A stretch of 64,000 nt of DNA from Sphingobium sp. MI1205. GTDB taxonomy: Bacteria; Pseudomonadota; Alphaproteobacteria; Sphingomonadales; Sphingomonadaceae. A program made the position numbers and the translations under genes. The DNA is taken from NCBI RefSeq assembly GCF_001563285.1, contig NZ_CP005189.1, positions 248,001 to 312,000 of the forward strand. Reading direction: 5' to 3'. The notes below the pieces were generated by a model. The model was not told where the DNA came from, searched no databases, and was given only the letters and a program-made list of their open reading frames with translations. Positions 8,969 to 18,992 of the stretch are shown one piece after another. The number at the start of each line of letters is the position of its first letter. Within the stretch, counting starts at the first letter, position 1.

Positions 8969-10078
8969 TCAGACATCCTTAACGCTTACGCTACGCCCTT
9001 CTCGCGCCGACAGTTCAATCGCCGCAATCAGTTCATGTGTGCGTACCGCATCCGAAAAGGTCGGGGCAGTGCTTTCACCCGTGCGCAGGTCATGAGCCAT
9101 ATGGGCATACATGATGGCCACATTGCGCGTGAACATGTCAAATTCCTGAGACGGCAGATATGACTGGGGAACCGGCAGATCGCGCAGCCCCTCATCACCT
9201 TCGGTCGCGCCCTTGACGGACAGGTCGACAAATTGCGCATGCCCTCCCATGCCAATGACCTGAATGTCGCCCTTTGTTCCGTTAATTTCCCATAACAGAC
9301 CGGTCCCCCGAGGCATGCCGCCACGATAGTGGATGGACAAGGGCGCACCACTTTCCAACGTGGCAGCGACAAGCACCTGATCGGGTGCGGTCATCGGCAC
9401 ATCTTCGCCGGTATCAACCACATGAACTGTCTTCCGACGGGTGGCCAGGCGCGCGGACACATTGGCGACCGGGCCCAGCGTGTCTGCTATCGCGGCCATC
9501 GTGTGCCCGACAGGTATCGTCAGCATGTTCGCACCAGTCCTGACGTCCAGGGTATAGGCGTTAGGCTTCTCGATCATAGGCCCCCAGTTCATTCCAGTGC
9601 CGACCAGCGTGCTGGACAAGACTTCTCCCACGAAGCCCTGAGCAACCAGATCCGCGACATAGCGCATGGCCGGCGCGGCACGCGCCTGGGTGCCGGCTAC
9701 GGCGAGTATGTTCTTCTCTCGCGCACGCTCGGCCATTTCCCGCGCTTCGGCCAAGCCATTGCCGATCGGCCATTCGCAATACACGGCCTTACCGGCACCG
9801 ATCGCAGCGTTGACGACATCGAAATGGTTGGGAACCTTCACAGTGATGGCCACGATATCGACGTCGGGATCGTTGACGAGTTCGGCTACACTTGCAAAAG
9901 CCCGGCCCGCGCCGGTCGCTTCGACGGCGCGTTGCGCCGACTCCAGGCTGGTATTGGCGATGCCGACAATCCTGAAGTCTTCGGAAAGCGCTTGAATTGC
10001 CGGAATATGCGCTATCGCAGCCCAGCTTCTGCCAGCTTGAACGCCGACCAATCCTACGCCATAAACCTTGGTTGCCAA
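8969..10078 (-). CDS. Gfo/Idh/MocA-family oxidoreductase
   Basis: A 369-residue NAD(P)-dependent oxidoreductase. The Rossmann domain covers about 1-125 and a C-terminal alpha/beta domain follows. The family EKP motif appears as CEWP (101-104), i.e. the usual Lys is Trp, as in Gal80-like members. This may mean altered catalysis or a binding role. The start is TTG at 10076-10078 with GGGAGAAG upstream; no ATG or GTG lies in frame before it and the Rossmann fold begins at residue 4. It is divergent from the next SDR, which also starts with TTG. Confidence 0.88.
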   Translation of the reverse strand: MATKVYGVGLVGVQAGRSWAAIAHIPAIQALSEDFRIVGIANTSLESAQRAVEATGAGRAFASVAELVNDPDVDIVAITVKVPNHFDVVNAAIGAGKAVYCEWPIGNGLAEAREMAERAREKNILAVAGTQARAAPAMRYVADLVAQGFVGEVLSSTLVGTGMNWGPMIEKPNAYTLDVRTGANMLTIPVGHTMAAIADTLGPVANVSARLATRRKTVHVVDTGEDVPMTAPDQVLVAATLESGAPLSIHYRGGMPRGTGLLWEINGTKGDIQVIGMGGHAQFVDLSVKGATEGDEGLRDLPVPQSYLPSQEFDMFTRNVAIMYAHMAHDLRTGESTAPTFSDAVRTHELIAAIELSAREGRSVSVKDV

Positions 10079-10250
10079 CTCACTTCTCCCGATGACGAAC
10101 CGTTCCTGTTCAAGGGAATGGCCAATTTCGAATGACCCCTAGATACGAGGTTGCATCGACACGTAACGATCGGTACGCTAGCTTCCTGATCTTCATTGGT
10201 CAATTTGGATCGGCGCAGCGACGCAAAGAACAATTACATGGGAGGATAGT

Positions 10251-11027
10251 TTGGAGCGCTTGGCAGGAAAAGTCGCGATAGTCACTGGAGCCGCATCAGG
10301 CATGGGCGCGGCGATCGCTCGTCGCTTTAGCGCCGAAGGTGCCCAAGTCATATTGACCGACATTCAAGAGGAACTTTGCAGTCAAGTTGCCGAATCTTGC
10401 GGCGGCTCTTTTCGGTTGCAGGATGTAGCCAATCCGGACTCCTGGAATGCGCTCTCGCAATTTGTGAGTGATCGGTTTGGCCGGCTTGATATCCTGGTCA
10501 ACAATGCAGGCATCTTGTCTTATCAATCGATTGAGAACACCGACCTGGCCACCTGGAATCGGACCATGGGGGTCAACCTGACCGGGCCGATGCTGGGATG
10601 TCAGGCGGCCATTGCCCTTATGCGGCAGAATCCGGGTGAATATCAGGGTTCAATCATCAATATCGCCTCGACGGCTGCTTACGGCGCTATCCCCGATGAC
10701 TTAGCCTACACTGCCAGCAAGAGCGCTGTCCGCATGCTGACGAAGTCAATCGCGGTATGGTGCGCCCGCGCCCGTCTGCCTATCCGCTGCAATTCGATAC
10801 ATCCTGGCGCTATCCAGACAGCCATCCACGATAAGCTGCTGGCCGAAAGCGAGGCGCCCGAGCTTCTGCTTGCGGCCTTTGCGGGTATGTCGCCGATGAG
10901 CCGCATGGGCGCTCCCGACGAGATCGCCGCAATGGCGACGTTCTTGGCGAGCGACGAGGCGAGCTTCGTGACGGGGGGCGAATATCTCGTTGATGGCGGC
11001 ATGATGGCGGTTCATCCCGGCGTCTGA
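10251..11027 (+). CDS. SDR-family oxidoreductase (TTG start)
   Basis: A 258-residue classical SDR with TGAASGMG (12-19), NNAG (84-87), Ser140, Tyr153 and Lys157. Asp37 (LTDIQ) points to NAD(H). Initiation is at TTG 10251 behind a good GGAGG box at about 10241-10245. It is 165 bp upstream of a TBDR on the same strand and may be co-expressed with it. Insertion of a CARARLPIRC segment after the catalytic Lys region is a little longer than usual. The substrate is unknown. Confidence 0.88.
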   Translation: MERLAGKVAIVTGAASGMGAAIARRFSAEGAQVILTDIQEELCSQVAESCGGSFRLQDVANPDSWNALSQFVSDRFGRLDILVNNAGILSYQSIENTDLATWNRTMGVNLTGPMLGCQAAIALMRQNPGEYQGSIINIASTAAYGAIPDDLAYTASKSAVRMLTKSIAVWCARARLPIRCNSIHPGAIQTAIHDKLLAESEAPELLLAAFAGMSPMSRMGAPDEIAAMATFLASDEASFVTGGEYLVDGGMMAVHPGV

Positions 11028-11191
11028 ACGATCTGTGGCGTTGGGGCGCCAATCGCTCAGGAGAATAGTCTTGAGGCAAGGGAAGCAGAGCTTTTTCATC
11101 AATCTGATCCAATCGGGGATCTTAGCCCTGTCGAAATAACAGCAACAGCGACTCAAAAAATGAGCCGCACATATGGGAGGAAGATAGAAAC

Positions 11192-13582
11192 ATGAAGGTA
11201 CAACGCACCCAAGCGCTGGTCGGAACGGCATTAAGCGCCGTGGCGGCCTGGAGCGCCTCGGCCATGGCGCAGCCTGCGCCCATCAACCCGAGTACGCCGG
11301 ACAGCGGGAGCACCAGTTCAGCCGCTACGCAGGCCGCTGACCAGAGTCGTCCCGGTAGCGGAGGCCTGAGCGACATCGTCGTCACCGCTCAGCGCCGTGC
11401 GGAAAGCCTGATCAACGTGCCGCTTTCCATTCAAGCCGTGGACAGCAGTATGCTGCAGAAACAGGGCATTTCGAGAATTGAAGAACTGCAGAACGCCGTC
11501 GTAGGCCTTAACATGCAATATGGGTCGAATGGTTATCTGACGCCATTCCTACGCGGCGTAGGCAACCAAGTTGCCGGCAATTATGCTGAGAACAGCGTCG
11601 CCATCTATATCGATGATGTCCCGCGTCCCCGTTCCAGTTCATCGACCGAGTTGGCCAACATCGAACGTGTCGAAGTGCTGAAAGGTCCGCAGGGCGCACT
11701 TTACGGCCGCAACGCAACCGGTGGCGCGATCAATATCGTGACCAAAGAGCCGTCCGATAATTTTTCCGCCGTTGGACGCTTCACCTATGGCAACTTTAAC
11801 GCCCTGGAAGCGCAGGGCTATGTCAATGTTCCGCTGTCGGACAATATCGCGGCCAATTTCACCTATGCTCACCGCGAGCGCGACGGTCTGGTCAAGGCGA
11901 CGTCGCCTTATACCAGCAATCCGCTGAATCCGACGGCCGGTGATACACGTCAGATCAATCTCAATGGCGGCTTGATTTATCCGCGCAAGGGGCCGCAGGG
12001 TCGCCGTGACTATGAAGACAAGAACAGCGATATCTTCGATGCGAAGATCCGTCTCGAATTTGGCGACGTGAAGATCGTTCTGCGCGGCGATTATACTAAT
12101 ATCTACGATACGGGGACCACCGGTTGGATCAACACTCAACCGGAAGTGGTCGCTGCAACACTGAGCGCTATCACCGGCTTCAATTTCACTCCGGATGAAA
12201 TTGTCACCGGTCGTCCCGGTCGGACGTCCACTCAGGATCAGCAGGCGTTCAAATGGGTTGAAGATTACGGCGGCTCGGCAAAAATCGAGGCGTCGATCAA
12301 CAATGTCACAGTGACGTCGATCACATCCTATCGTGAGAACGCCCAAATCGGATCGACAGAAATCGACGCGACACCTATCCCTCTTGCTGGATTCACGGCT
12401 GATTTCAGCTCCAAAATCTTCAGTCAGGAACTGCGCGCGGTCTCGGACAACGACGGTCCGTTGAACTGGATCGTGGGCGGCAGCTATTTCCATGACAAGA
12501 CGTTCGATCAGATTCAAGGCGAAGCGGGCACAATCCTCTTCCCCGGCGGCGCTACCGGCCTCACTAAGGCCCAAATCCTTGCCGGCGATTTCCCCCGCGC
12601 CACGCTTCCAAATCTATATTCGACGCTCAAGGCCAAGGCTTGGGCTGTGTTCGGCCAAGCAAGTTATAAGTTCGGCAATGCGGAAGTGATCGCTTCTGGT
12701 CGTTATGCGGAAGAGAAGCGTACGCTTGATTTCCCGGGCCAAATCAATACTGGCGGTGTAAGCTTTAGCGGTTCGCGCCGGGAACATGCATTCACCCCTT
12801 CAGTAACGCTGAACTACAACATTCCGAGTGGCGGCATCGTCTATGCTCGATGGGCCAAAGGTTTCAAGAGCGGCGGCCTGAACAACCTGCTCAATCCCGC
12901 TGCGCTGGTGAATGGAGCGCCAGTGGGGATCAACCAGTTCAAGCCCGAAAAGCTGACCAGCTACGAGGCAGGCTACAAGGCCGAACTGTTCGATCGCCGG
13001 CTGCGCGTTGTCGCGTCGGCTTATCACTATGACTACAAGAACATCCAGGTTGCGCGTACATTGAGCGCCGAGGCCACCTCGTTCGTGCTCAATGCCGACA
13101 AGGCCAAGGTATCCGGCGCGGAGCTTGAACTGACGGCTCGCGTAGCTCAAGGTATAACGCTGTCGACCAGCGGCGCCTACACACACGGTAATTACAAGGA
13201 CTTCGTGGTCGCGGACGCGGTGAACTTCGATGCGAGCGGCAATCGCATGATTCAGGCGCCGCGCTGGCAGTTCAACTCAACGCTTGATGTCGAACAGCCG
13301 CTCAACAATGGCCTGGTCTTTGCTGGTTCGGGAACTGTTTCCTATCGCAGCAGCTTCTATTTCGACCCAGAAAATACCGCGGCGCTGCGTCAGAACGGGT
13401 TCGCCGTAGTGAATGGACGTATTGGTGTGCATACCGAGGATGACAGATACGGCGCATATCTGTTCGTGAAAAATCTGTTCGACAAGACCTATAAGGCCTT
13501 TGGCGGTCGTACCGCGTTCGGCACTTATGTGGCCTTTGGCGAGCGCCGGCTGTGGGGCGGCACGGTGGAAGCGAAGTTCTAA
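11192..13582 (+). CDS. TonB-dependent outer-membrane receptor
   Basis: A 796-residue receptor. A Sec signal peptide ends near AMAQ (about 28) and a Gly/Ser/Thr-rich linker follows. The TonB-box-like DIVVTAQRR is at about 61-69. The plug domain runs to about 190, with FLRGVGNQ, VEVLKGPQGALYGRNATGGA and INIVTKEP. The barrel follows and ends ..VEAKF, with the terminal Phe expected for BAM-dependent insertion. Such proteins import large or hydrophobic substrates using TonB energy. RBS GGGAGGAAG precedes the ATG. It lies downstream of the TTG-start SDR and is followed by a strong hairpin. Confidence 0.95.
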   Translation: MKVQRTQALVGTALSAVAAWSASAMAQPAPINPSTPDSGSTSSAATQAADQSRPGSGGLSDIVVTAQRRAESLINVPLSIQAVDSSMLQKQGISRIEELQNAVVGLNMQYGSNGYLTPFLRGVGNQVAGNYAENSVAIYIDDVPRPRSSSSTELANIERVEVLKGPQGALYGRNATGGAINIVTKEPSDNFSAVGRFTYGNFNALEAQGYVNVPLSDNIAANFTYAHRERDGLVKATSPYTSNPLNPTAGDTRQINLNGGLIYPRKGPQGRRDYEDKNSDIFDAKIRLEFGDVKIVLRGDYTNIYDTGTTGWINTQPEVVAATLSAITGFNFTPDEIVTGRPGRTSTQDQQAFKWVEDYGGSAKIEASINNVTVTSITSYRENAQIGSTEIDATPIPLAGFTADFSSKIFSQELRAVSDNDGPLNWIVGGSYFHDKTFDQIQGEAGTILFPGGATGLTKAQILAGDFPRATLPNLYSTLKAKAWAVFGQASYKFGNAEVIASGRYAEEKRTLDFPGQINTGGVSFSGSRREHAFTPSVTLNYNIPSGGIVYARWAKGFKSGGLNNLLNPAALVNGAPVGINQFKPEKLTSYEAGYKAELFDRRLRVVASAYHYDYKNIQVARTLSAEATSFVLNADKAKVSGAELELTARVAQGITLSTSGAYTHGNYKDFVVADAVNFDASGNRMIQAPRWQFNSTLDVEQPLNNGLVFAGSGTVSYRSSFYFDPENTAALRQNGFAVVNGRIGVHTEDDRYGAYLFVKNLFDKTYKAFGGRTAFGTYVAFGERRLWGGTVEAKF

Positions 13583-13639
13583 TCCGCGAAACAGTCCGAT
13601 GCGTTCTTTGGTGCCGTCCACCATTTGAGCGGTTAATGA

Positions 13640-13677
13640 GGTGCAGGTGGATCAGACAAGTCTGGTCCACCTGCACC
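13640..13677. terminator. Long hairpin after TBDR
   Basis: A near-perfect inverted repeat (arms about 18 bp: GGTGCAGGTGGATCAGAC paired with GTCTGGTCCACCTGCACC) starts 58 bp after the TBDR stop. There is no T-run after it. It may be a terminator or a relic of a mobile-element end. Confidence 0.55.
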
Positions 13678-14467
13678 AAACTCATGGAAGATCGGCAGCG
13701 TGGGTGCTTATTCCAAGACACGCAAATTTCTGCGCGCCGCTTTGAACGGCTTTTACTATTGCCTGTTTCCCCAGCGATCAGACCGAATGGACATGTCGGT
13801 CGCTGCCTCTGCCTACCAGTTGCCGCAGTGATAGCGGAAGCGCGCGCCCCTTTTCCCGATTGCAAGCAGGTCAGACCACCGTCGCTGTCAACCTCGGCAT
13901 GTGTCTGGACTGACCTTGTTTAGAGCGTATTGCGAGTGTTCGCTGCTTGATCGACTTTGATGATGGCACATATTCTCGCATCAGTAGCCGGCACGCGCGC
14001 AATCCAGCGACAGATACGGCATTATAGGTGATGTCGAAAAAGGCGGGGTGGAATAGATCCTGAATCCTGCGGCAGCCGGCGCAATGGTCGCATACGTGGC
14101 TTGCATCGGCGGGGCGGACAATGCCGAGGAAAATGCCGCCAGTGCCCTAATGCCATGCGATAGAATGATCTGCCCCCACCAATCGGTCCATTCAGTGGGG
14201 GGCAGATCAATGTTTGCAACTGCCGCTGCACCTGTTGTGACCGGATCGGGAAACTCGTGCTCAGGTCGGCATAAAAGCCTGGAATCGTTTAGACATTCGG
14301 GAAGTAGTCGATCCAGCCCTCGTTTGCTGACGGAGATAATATCATCTGGCTCTGTCCCCGCCCCTCAAAGTCTATGGATCAAACCCAGCCATCTCAGCCC
14401 ACGCAAATTATGGCGCCATCGAGTCAACAGCCACCTCCCCGGCAGATTCCATTTATAGATATGTGAC
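13678..14467. other. 790-bp region without a recognisable gene
   Basis: Short open frames on both strands lack family features, ribosome-binding sites and consistent composition. The only clear structure is the dyad element at 14166-14209. The region separates a TBDR from a convergent TetR gene and may be scar tissue from a deleted insertion. Confidence 0.5.
14166..14209. repeat. Dyad element with a 22-bp end shared with 22148-22169
   Basis: TGATCTGCCCCC (14166-14177) faces its near-exact complement GGGGGGCAGATCA (14197-14209), forming a 44-bp dyad. The right arm with flank (14188-14209) matches 22148-22169 at 20 of 22 positions. Two copies at gene-poor or broken sites suggest residual ends of a transposable element. 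Confidence 0.5.
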
Positions 14468-15079
14468 CTAGAGCGAGTTCATACCCCATGTTTGCTCACG
14501 CATTGCGATATAGGCACGCGACACCAATCTTGCTTCATCAGCCATCTCAGAGGTGATCGCATCCCATCGTCTGACGCTTGTCGAATAGATCGCACTCATC
14601 AAAATACCCATTGTCCGAAAAGGGTCGGCTGTCGAAAACGCCTCAACGGGCCAGGCGGGCTGCATGAAGTCCCTGTACATCCGAGCACTCATCAGATCCC
14701 AGTCGCTCTCGATCACATGAAGTTCGAGCGCGCCGCTGCCGAACAGCGTTTTGCGAGCCGCGCCATTTCCGTTGAAATAACGGCTTGCCGCATCGACGCT
14801 GGCGTCAATCAACGCGTCCAGCGATTGGGGATCGGCCTTGGCGATTTCCGCGTGGATCCAATTCCATGATCGCGTGACGTGATCACGTGCGATGACCTGA
14901 AAAATTGCAAAAGGCGTTGGGAAGAAGTCGTATATCGTCGTGCGTGCGACCCCCGCCTCCTTCGCGACCATGATAATGGTAATGTCGCGTAATGCATGAT
15001 GTTCCAAAAGCCGACTCGTTCCATCGACGATCTGTTCGACTTTGGCACGACTGTCATTGCGAAGGGGCCGTTTCCTCAT
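14468..15079 (-). CDS. TetR-family transcriptional regulator
   Basis: A 203-residue regulator from ATG 15077-15079, which has GGAG 7 bp upstream; the longer TTG-initiated frame to 15142 adds 21 unsupported residues. The helix-turn-helix is VAKEAGVARTTIYDFFPTP (about 38-56), followed by a helical ligand domain. It is divergent from the TBDR at 15305, and the interval holds a perfect CGACATATGTCG palindrome. Repression of the receptor until a ligand appears is the simplest inference. Confidence 0.88.
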   Translation of the reverse strand: MRKRPLRNDSRAKVEQIVDGTSRLLEHHALRDITIIMVAKEAGVARTTIYDFFPTPFAIFQVIARDHVTRSWNWIHAEIAKADPQSLDALIDASVDAASRYFNGNGAARKTLFGSGALELHVIESDWDLMSARMYRDFMQPAWPVEAFSTADPFRTMGILMSAIYSTSVRRWDAITSEMADEARLVSRAYIAMREQTWGMNSL

Positions 15080-15239
15080 CACTGCTCCGCCGTCGCTTCT
15101 CACTACGTTCTCCAGATGAACCTCTTTGATGCTCCCACCCAAAACTTACATCAGAGCGAAGCCGGATGTCCCATAGAGCATAACCGAACACAAAAAAACA
15201 GCCTTGCCAAACCGGTCTGGCGGATCCAAAGAACGACAT

Positions 15240-15251
15240 CGACATATGTCG
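15240..15251. promoter_or_regulatory. Palindrome CGACATATGTCG, candidate TetR operator
   Basis: A perfect 12-bp palindrome lies between the divergent TetR gene and TBDR, 54 bp before the TBDR start. Size and placement fit a TetR-type operator. Confidence 0.45.
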
Positions 15252-15304
15252 GAATCGGCTAGCGAAGCCGACGCGGGCCGCAACGACGGCAAAGGGAGAG
15301 ACTG

Positions 15305-17569
15305 ATGGCAATAAAGACCTGTTATTTGGGCGCAGTATCTACGCTTCCTATCGCTCTGCTGATCGCGGCCCCGGCCATGGCCCAGCAGAGTGCAGCGAGT
15401 CCGCAGGATGGCTCAACCTTGCAGGACATCGTGGTGACGGCGCAGAAGCGTTCTGAAAACCTGCAGTCCGTTCCTGTGGCGGTGACAGCGGTTTCTGGCA
15501 GCCTGCTTAGGTCCGCCAGCATCGACGCGGGCGCCGATATTCCCAAGCTCACACCCAACCTGACCGTCAATTCGGGCTCGGCCTTCTTTTCGCCCTATCT
15601 GCGCGGCGTCGGCACGCAATATGCCAATCTTGGCCTGGAATCCTCTGTCGCGACCTATTTTGACGACCTCTATATGTCGCGCCCGCAAGGCGCGCTCACC
15701 TCGTTCAATGACATCGCTCGCGTAGAGGTGTTGAAGGGGCCGCAAGGGTCGCTCTTTGGCCGCAACGCAGCGGGCGGCGCGCTGCGCATCATCACCAACG
15801 ACCCTGTATATCAGTTCGAAGGAAATGTCGGCCTGACGACCGGCAGCTTCAACCGCCTCGGCGTGGACGGCGTTCTCAATGTTCCGCTTAGCGACAAGCT
15901 GGCCGTCCGCTTCGCCTATTTCCATGACGAGCGCGATGGCTATGTCCACAATATCAATCCGGCCCTGCCGCGCATGAACGACCGTAATATCGACATGATC
16001 CGCGGCAAGCTGTTGTTCCAGCCGACCGACCGCCTGACGATCAAGATTTCCGGTGACTATTCGGACAAGAATGACTTCGAGGGAGCGTCGTTCATCAATG
16101 TCGATGGGGCGCCGAGACAGACCGGCGTGGCGATTGGCGGAACGCCCAGCCCCGACTTTTACACCGCGACACAGGACCGGGTGAAACGCCTTCACATCAA
16201 GCAGGCCGGCGTTCAGGTGCGGGTCGACTATGAGTTCGATCCGTTCACCCTCTCGTCGATTTCCGGCTGGCGTTACAACAACCTGCGCGCGCCGGCCGAC
16301 CTCGATACCGTCGACATTCCTTTCCAGCACGATGTGTTTCTGGAAAAAAGCGACAGCTATTCGCAGGAAATCCAAGCCGTATCCAACGGGACTGGCCCGT
16401 TCAAATGGACTGCTGGCCTCTATTATTTCCGCGAGGTGGGGGGCAACACGTTCCAGGTCTTCGGCCAGGCGGTCGATGGTCAATTCGGCGTGCCGTCCGG
16501 GCCACTGACCGGGGAAGTCAACACAGGGCCGCAGCTGAATGCCATTTCCCACCTGACGACGGACTCCTTCGCGCCCTATATGCAGGCGTCCTACGGCATC
16601 ACCGACAGCCTCGAGATTTTGGTCGGCCTTCGCTATACTTGGGAAAAGAAGACGCTGGACAGCAACGAGGTCTTTGCGACGGGCCTTGGGCCTGATCCCT
16701 TGCCTTTGTCGAACGAAGCCGGGGCATCACGCAAGTTCAAGAAGTTCACACCCAAAATCGGCATCAGCTACAAGCCGGTCGACAGGGTCCTGCTCTATGC
16801 CAGTTATAGCCAGGGGTTCAAAAGTGGCGGGTTCAATACCCCGGCATTCACCATCGCCGATACGGTTGAGCCCGAAACACTCGACGATTTCGAAATCGGG
16901 TGGAAAACTCAGTTCAACAATGTGCGCTTCAACGGATCTGCCTTCTATTACAAATATAAGGACCTCCAGGTTCAGAGGACCGATCAGAACACTGGTGGTA
17001 CAGCGGTCGAAAACGCCGCATCGGCTAAAATCTGGGGGATAGAAACGGACATCACTTGGGCCCCTTCGCGGCAGGTGGAATTGGGCGTCGGCGGTGGCTA
17101 TCTGCACACACGCTACAAAAATTATCTGGGCGACGCCTATGTTGCCTGTGACGCGTTCCCGACGAACGCGCAGTGCATCACGCAGGGCGGGCTTGGCTAT
17201 GGCATCCAGGCAGGCGTCGACTTCAGCGGCCAGGGCCTGCCTCAGGCACCCAAGATCAGCGGATATGTCCGGGGACAATTCGAACAGCCATTGTCCGATG
17301 CCCTGGGCACGCTCCGGTTGAACGCGCTGCTCAGCTATACGGACGAATTCTACTATAACCCCGAGCGTTCGTTGCGGGAGCCTGCGCGCACCTTGCTGAA
17401 TGCGGGTCTGACCTGGGTTCTGCCAGGCGACAAATATTCGATAAGCGTCTTTGGGGACAATATTCTCGACCGCAAATACAGCATTTTGAAGGTGCGGCAG
17501 GGCACCGGCGGTTGGCGCATTCCCGGGCCGCCGGCGACGTGGGGCGTTCGTTTCCAGGCCAATTTCTAA
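15305..17569 (+). CDS. TonB-dependent outer-membrane receptor
   Basis: A 754-residue receptor with a signal peptide ending APAMAQ (about 27) and a TonB-box-like DIVVTAQKR near 40-48. Plug motifs include LRGVGTQYANLG, VEVLKGPQGSLFGRNAAGGA and LRIITNDP. A barrel follows, ending in RFQANF. GGGAGAG precedes the ATG. It is controlled in all likelihood by the divergent TetR gene. It is followed after 71 bp by an APH-type kinase and a luciferase-like oxidoreductase on the same strand, suggesting an import-and-process operon. The substrate is unknown. Confidence 0.95.
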   Translation: MAIKTCYLGAVSTLPIALLIAAPAMAQQSAASPQDGSTLQDIVVTAQKRSENLQSVPVAVTAVSGSLLRSASIDAGADIPKLTPNLTVNSGSAFFSPYLRGVGTQYANLGLESSVATYFDDLYMSRPQGALTSFNDIARVEVLKGPQGSLFGRNAAGGALRIITNDPVYQFEGNVGLTTGSFNRLGVDGVLNVPLSDKLAVRFAYFHDERDGYVHNINPALPRMNDRNIDMIRGKLLFQPTDRLTIKISGDYSDKNDFEGASFINVDGAPRQTGVAIGGTPSPDFYTATQDRVKRLHIKQAGVQVRVDYEFDPFTLSSISGWRYNNLRAPADLDTVDIPFQHDVFLEKSDSYSQEIQAVSNGTGPFKWTAGLYYFREVGGNTFQVFGQAVDGQFGVPSGPLTGEVNTGPQLNAISHLTTDSFAPYMQASYGITDSLEILVGLRYTWEKKTLDSNEVFATGLGPDPLPLSNEAGASRKFKKFTPKIGISYKPVDRVLLYASYSQGFKSGGFNTPAFTIADTVEPETLDDFEIGWKTQFNNVRFNGSAFYYKYKDLQVQRTDQNTGGTAVENAASAKIWGIETDITWAPSRQVELGVGGGYLHTRYKNYLGDAYVACDAFPTNAQCITQGGLGYGIQAGVDFSGQGLPQAPKISGYVRGQFEQPLSDALGTLRLNALLSYTDEFYYNPERSLREPARTLLNAGLTWVLPGDKYSISVFGDNILDRKYSILKVRQGTGGWRIPGPPATWGVRFQANF

Positions 17570-17640
17570 ATTGGCCGGGCGAGCGATGCGGCGATTGGGA
17601 CCGATGAAAAAACATTCACACGGGAAGCATGACATAAGCA

Positions 17641-18990
17641 ATGGCTGTTTTTACTGATCCGGATCTTCTTCTGCTCGGTCTCGCCCGAACTCTCCGCCAG
17701 CGGGTGCTGCCGAAGATTACGGATGAAAGCGCCTTGTTCGCTGCCGAAAAGTCAATCGAGATGATCGTCAACCTGATGCATCGGCGATCAACTGCGGCGC
17801 CATCGCTGGACCGGGCACAGCAGATGGCGTCAGAGATCCGCCAACTGACCGGCGGCGAGGGGGTGGGGCGCGATGCGTCAGGGCGCCTGCTCGACCTACT
17901 CCGCGAGGATTCGTGCTGGTATGAGGAGGACCAGGCGGGCCACAGGGCGCGGATCGAGGCCGAGAACGCGGTCCAGGACGAAGTGTTCGATGTCCCGACC
18001 GACGCCGCGTTGACCGCAATTCTGCGCAAATGGAGCGGGGACGACGCGGTAGAGGGGCGTTTGGTCGGGCGCGCCGTCGGCGGCTATTCCAAACAGACGC
18101 TGTTTGTCGACATGCTGCGCGGCGGTGCCGTGCAGCGGCAACTGGTCATGCGCCGGGACCTGCCGTTCGCCGCGGCTGATCGATCGTCCGTGACACTGGA
18201 ATATCCGCTCCTGCGCAGTCTTTTCGATCAGGGCTATCCTGTGGCCGAACCTCTGCTGCTGGAGGCGGATCCGGCGATCTTGCAGACGCCCTTCCTCTTG
18301 AGCGAGCGCATGCCCGGCCGGTTGTACGGAAACTCACTCGGTCTGGGGGAAACGCCCGATTTCGATCCGGAGGCCATGTTGGGGCGCCTGCTCGCACATC
18401 TGCATTCGCTCGACTTTTCCGCCGCCGGCTTGGATGGCGCACCGGATTCGGCAACCAGCCTTACCGATCAGCAAGAGCGTATCGATCGCTGGATCGAGAT
18501 ATACCGCGCACATGTCGAGGTGCCGTCCGCCGCGCTGGAGATCGGCCTGGCATGGCTGCGCGCCAATGCGCATCTGGTCGCTGGCCGCAGCGCCATCGTC
18601 CATGGCGATGTCGGGTTCCACAATATCCTGATCGAGCATGGGCAGGCGACGGCGCTGGTGGATTGGGAACTGGCGCACATCGCCAATCCGGTTGAGGATC
18701 TTGCCTATGCATCATCCTATCTCGCGCGGCCCGACGCACTGATCGACCACTATGTGCGCAATGGCGGGACAGCGCCCACAGCCGGCGAACTGGCCTATTG
18801 CCGCGTCTTCGGTGACATTCGCAATTCCGTCTATGGCACGGTCACCATGGCGCAGTTCAACCGCGGCGATCATCACGACGTCTCCGTGCTGCCCATCGTG
18901 CTGTCATCCTATTGGACCTATGTGCCCAAGCTTGAGCGAGAGCTTGGTGAAATTATCGCCGCTCGCGGCTTTTACTGGTTGGAGAGTTGA
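17641..18990 (+). CDS. APH-type phosphotransferase with an N-terminal extra domain
   Basis: A 449-residue protein. Residues about 1-125 form a helical domain resembling the DUF6285 domain that accompanies catabolic APH proteins. Residues about 138-449 are an aminoglycoside-phosphotransferase-like kinase with catalytic HGDVGFHN (321-328) and metal-binding LVDWE (Asp341). These kinases phosphorylate small hydroxyl compounds or act with acyl-CoA dehydrogenases; in this setting a terpenoid or steroid alcohol is a better guess than an antibiotic. The stop codon is 2 bp before the next gene's ATG, so both are one operon. Confidence 0.85.
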   Translation: MAVFTDPDLLLLGLARTLRQRVLPKITDESALFAAEKSIEMIVNLMHRRSTAAPSLDRAQQMASEIRQLTGGEGVGRDASGRLLDLLREDSCWYEEDQAGHRARIEAENAVQDEVFDVPTDAALTAILRKWSGDDAVEGRLVGRAVGGYSKQTLFVDMLRGGAVQRQLVMRRDLPFAAADRSSVTLEYPLLRSLFDQGYPVAEPLLLEADPAILQTPFLLSERMPGRLYGNSLGLGETPDFDPEAMLGRLLAHLHSLDFSAAGLDGAPDSATSLTDQQERIDRWIEIYRAHVEVPSAALEIGLAWLRANAHLVAGRSAIVHGDVGFHNILIEHGQATALVDWELAHIANPVEDLAYASSYLARPDALIDHYVRNGGTAPTAGELAYCRVFGDIRNSVYGTVTMAQFNRGDHHDVSVLPIVLSSYWTYVPKLERELGEIIAARGFYWLES

Positions 18991-18992
18991 AT

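Noticed and set aside
17641..18990. Aminoglycoside resistance gene
   Set aside because: The APH fold alone does not imply resistance; context and the extra domain point to small-molecule catabolism. The same applies to 52232.
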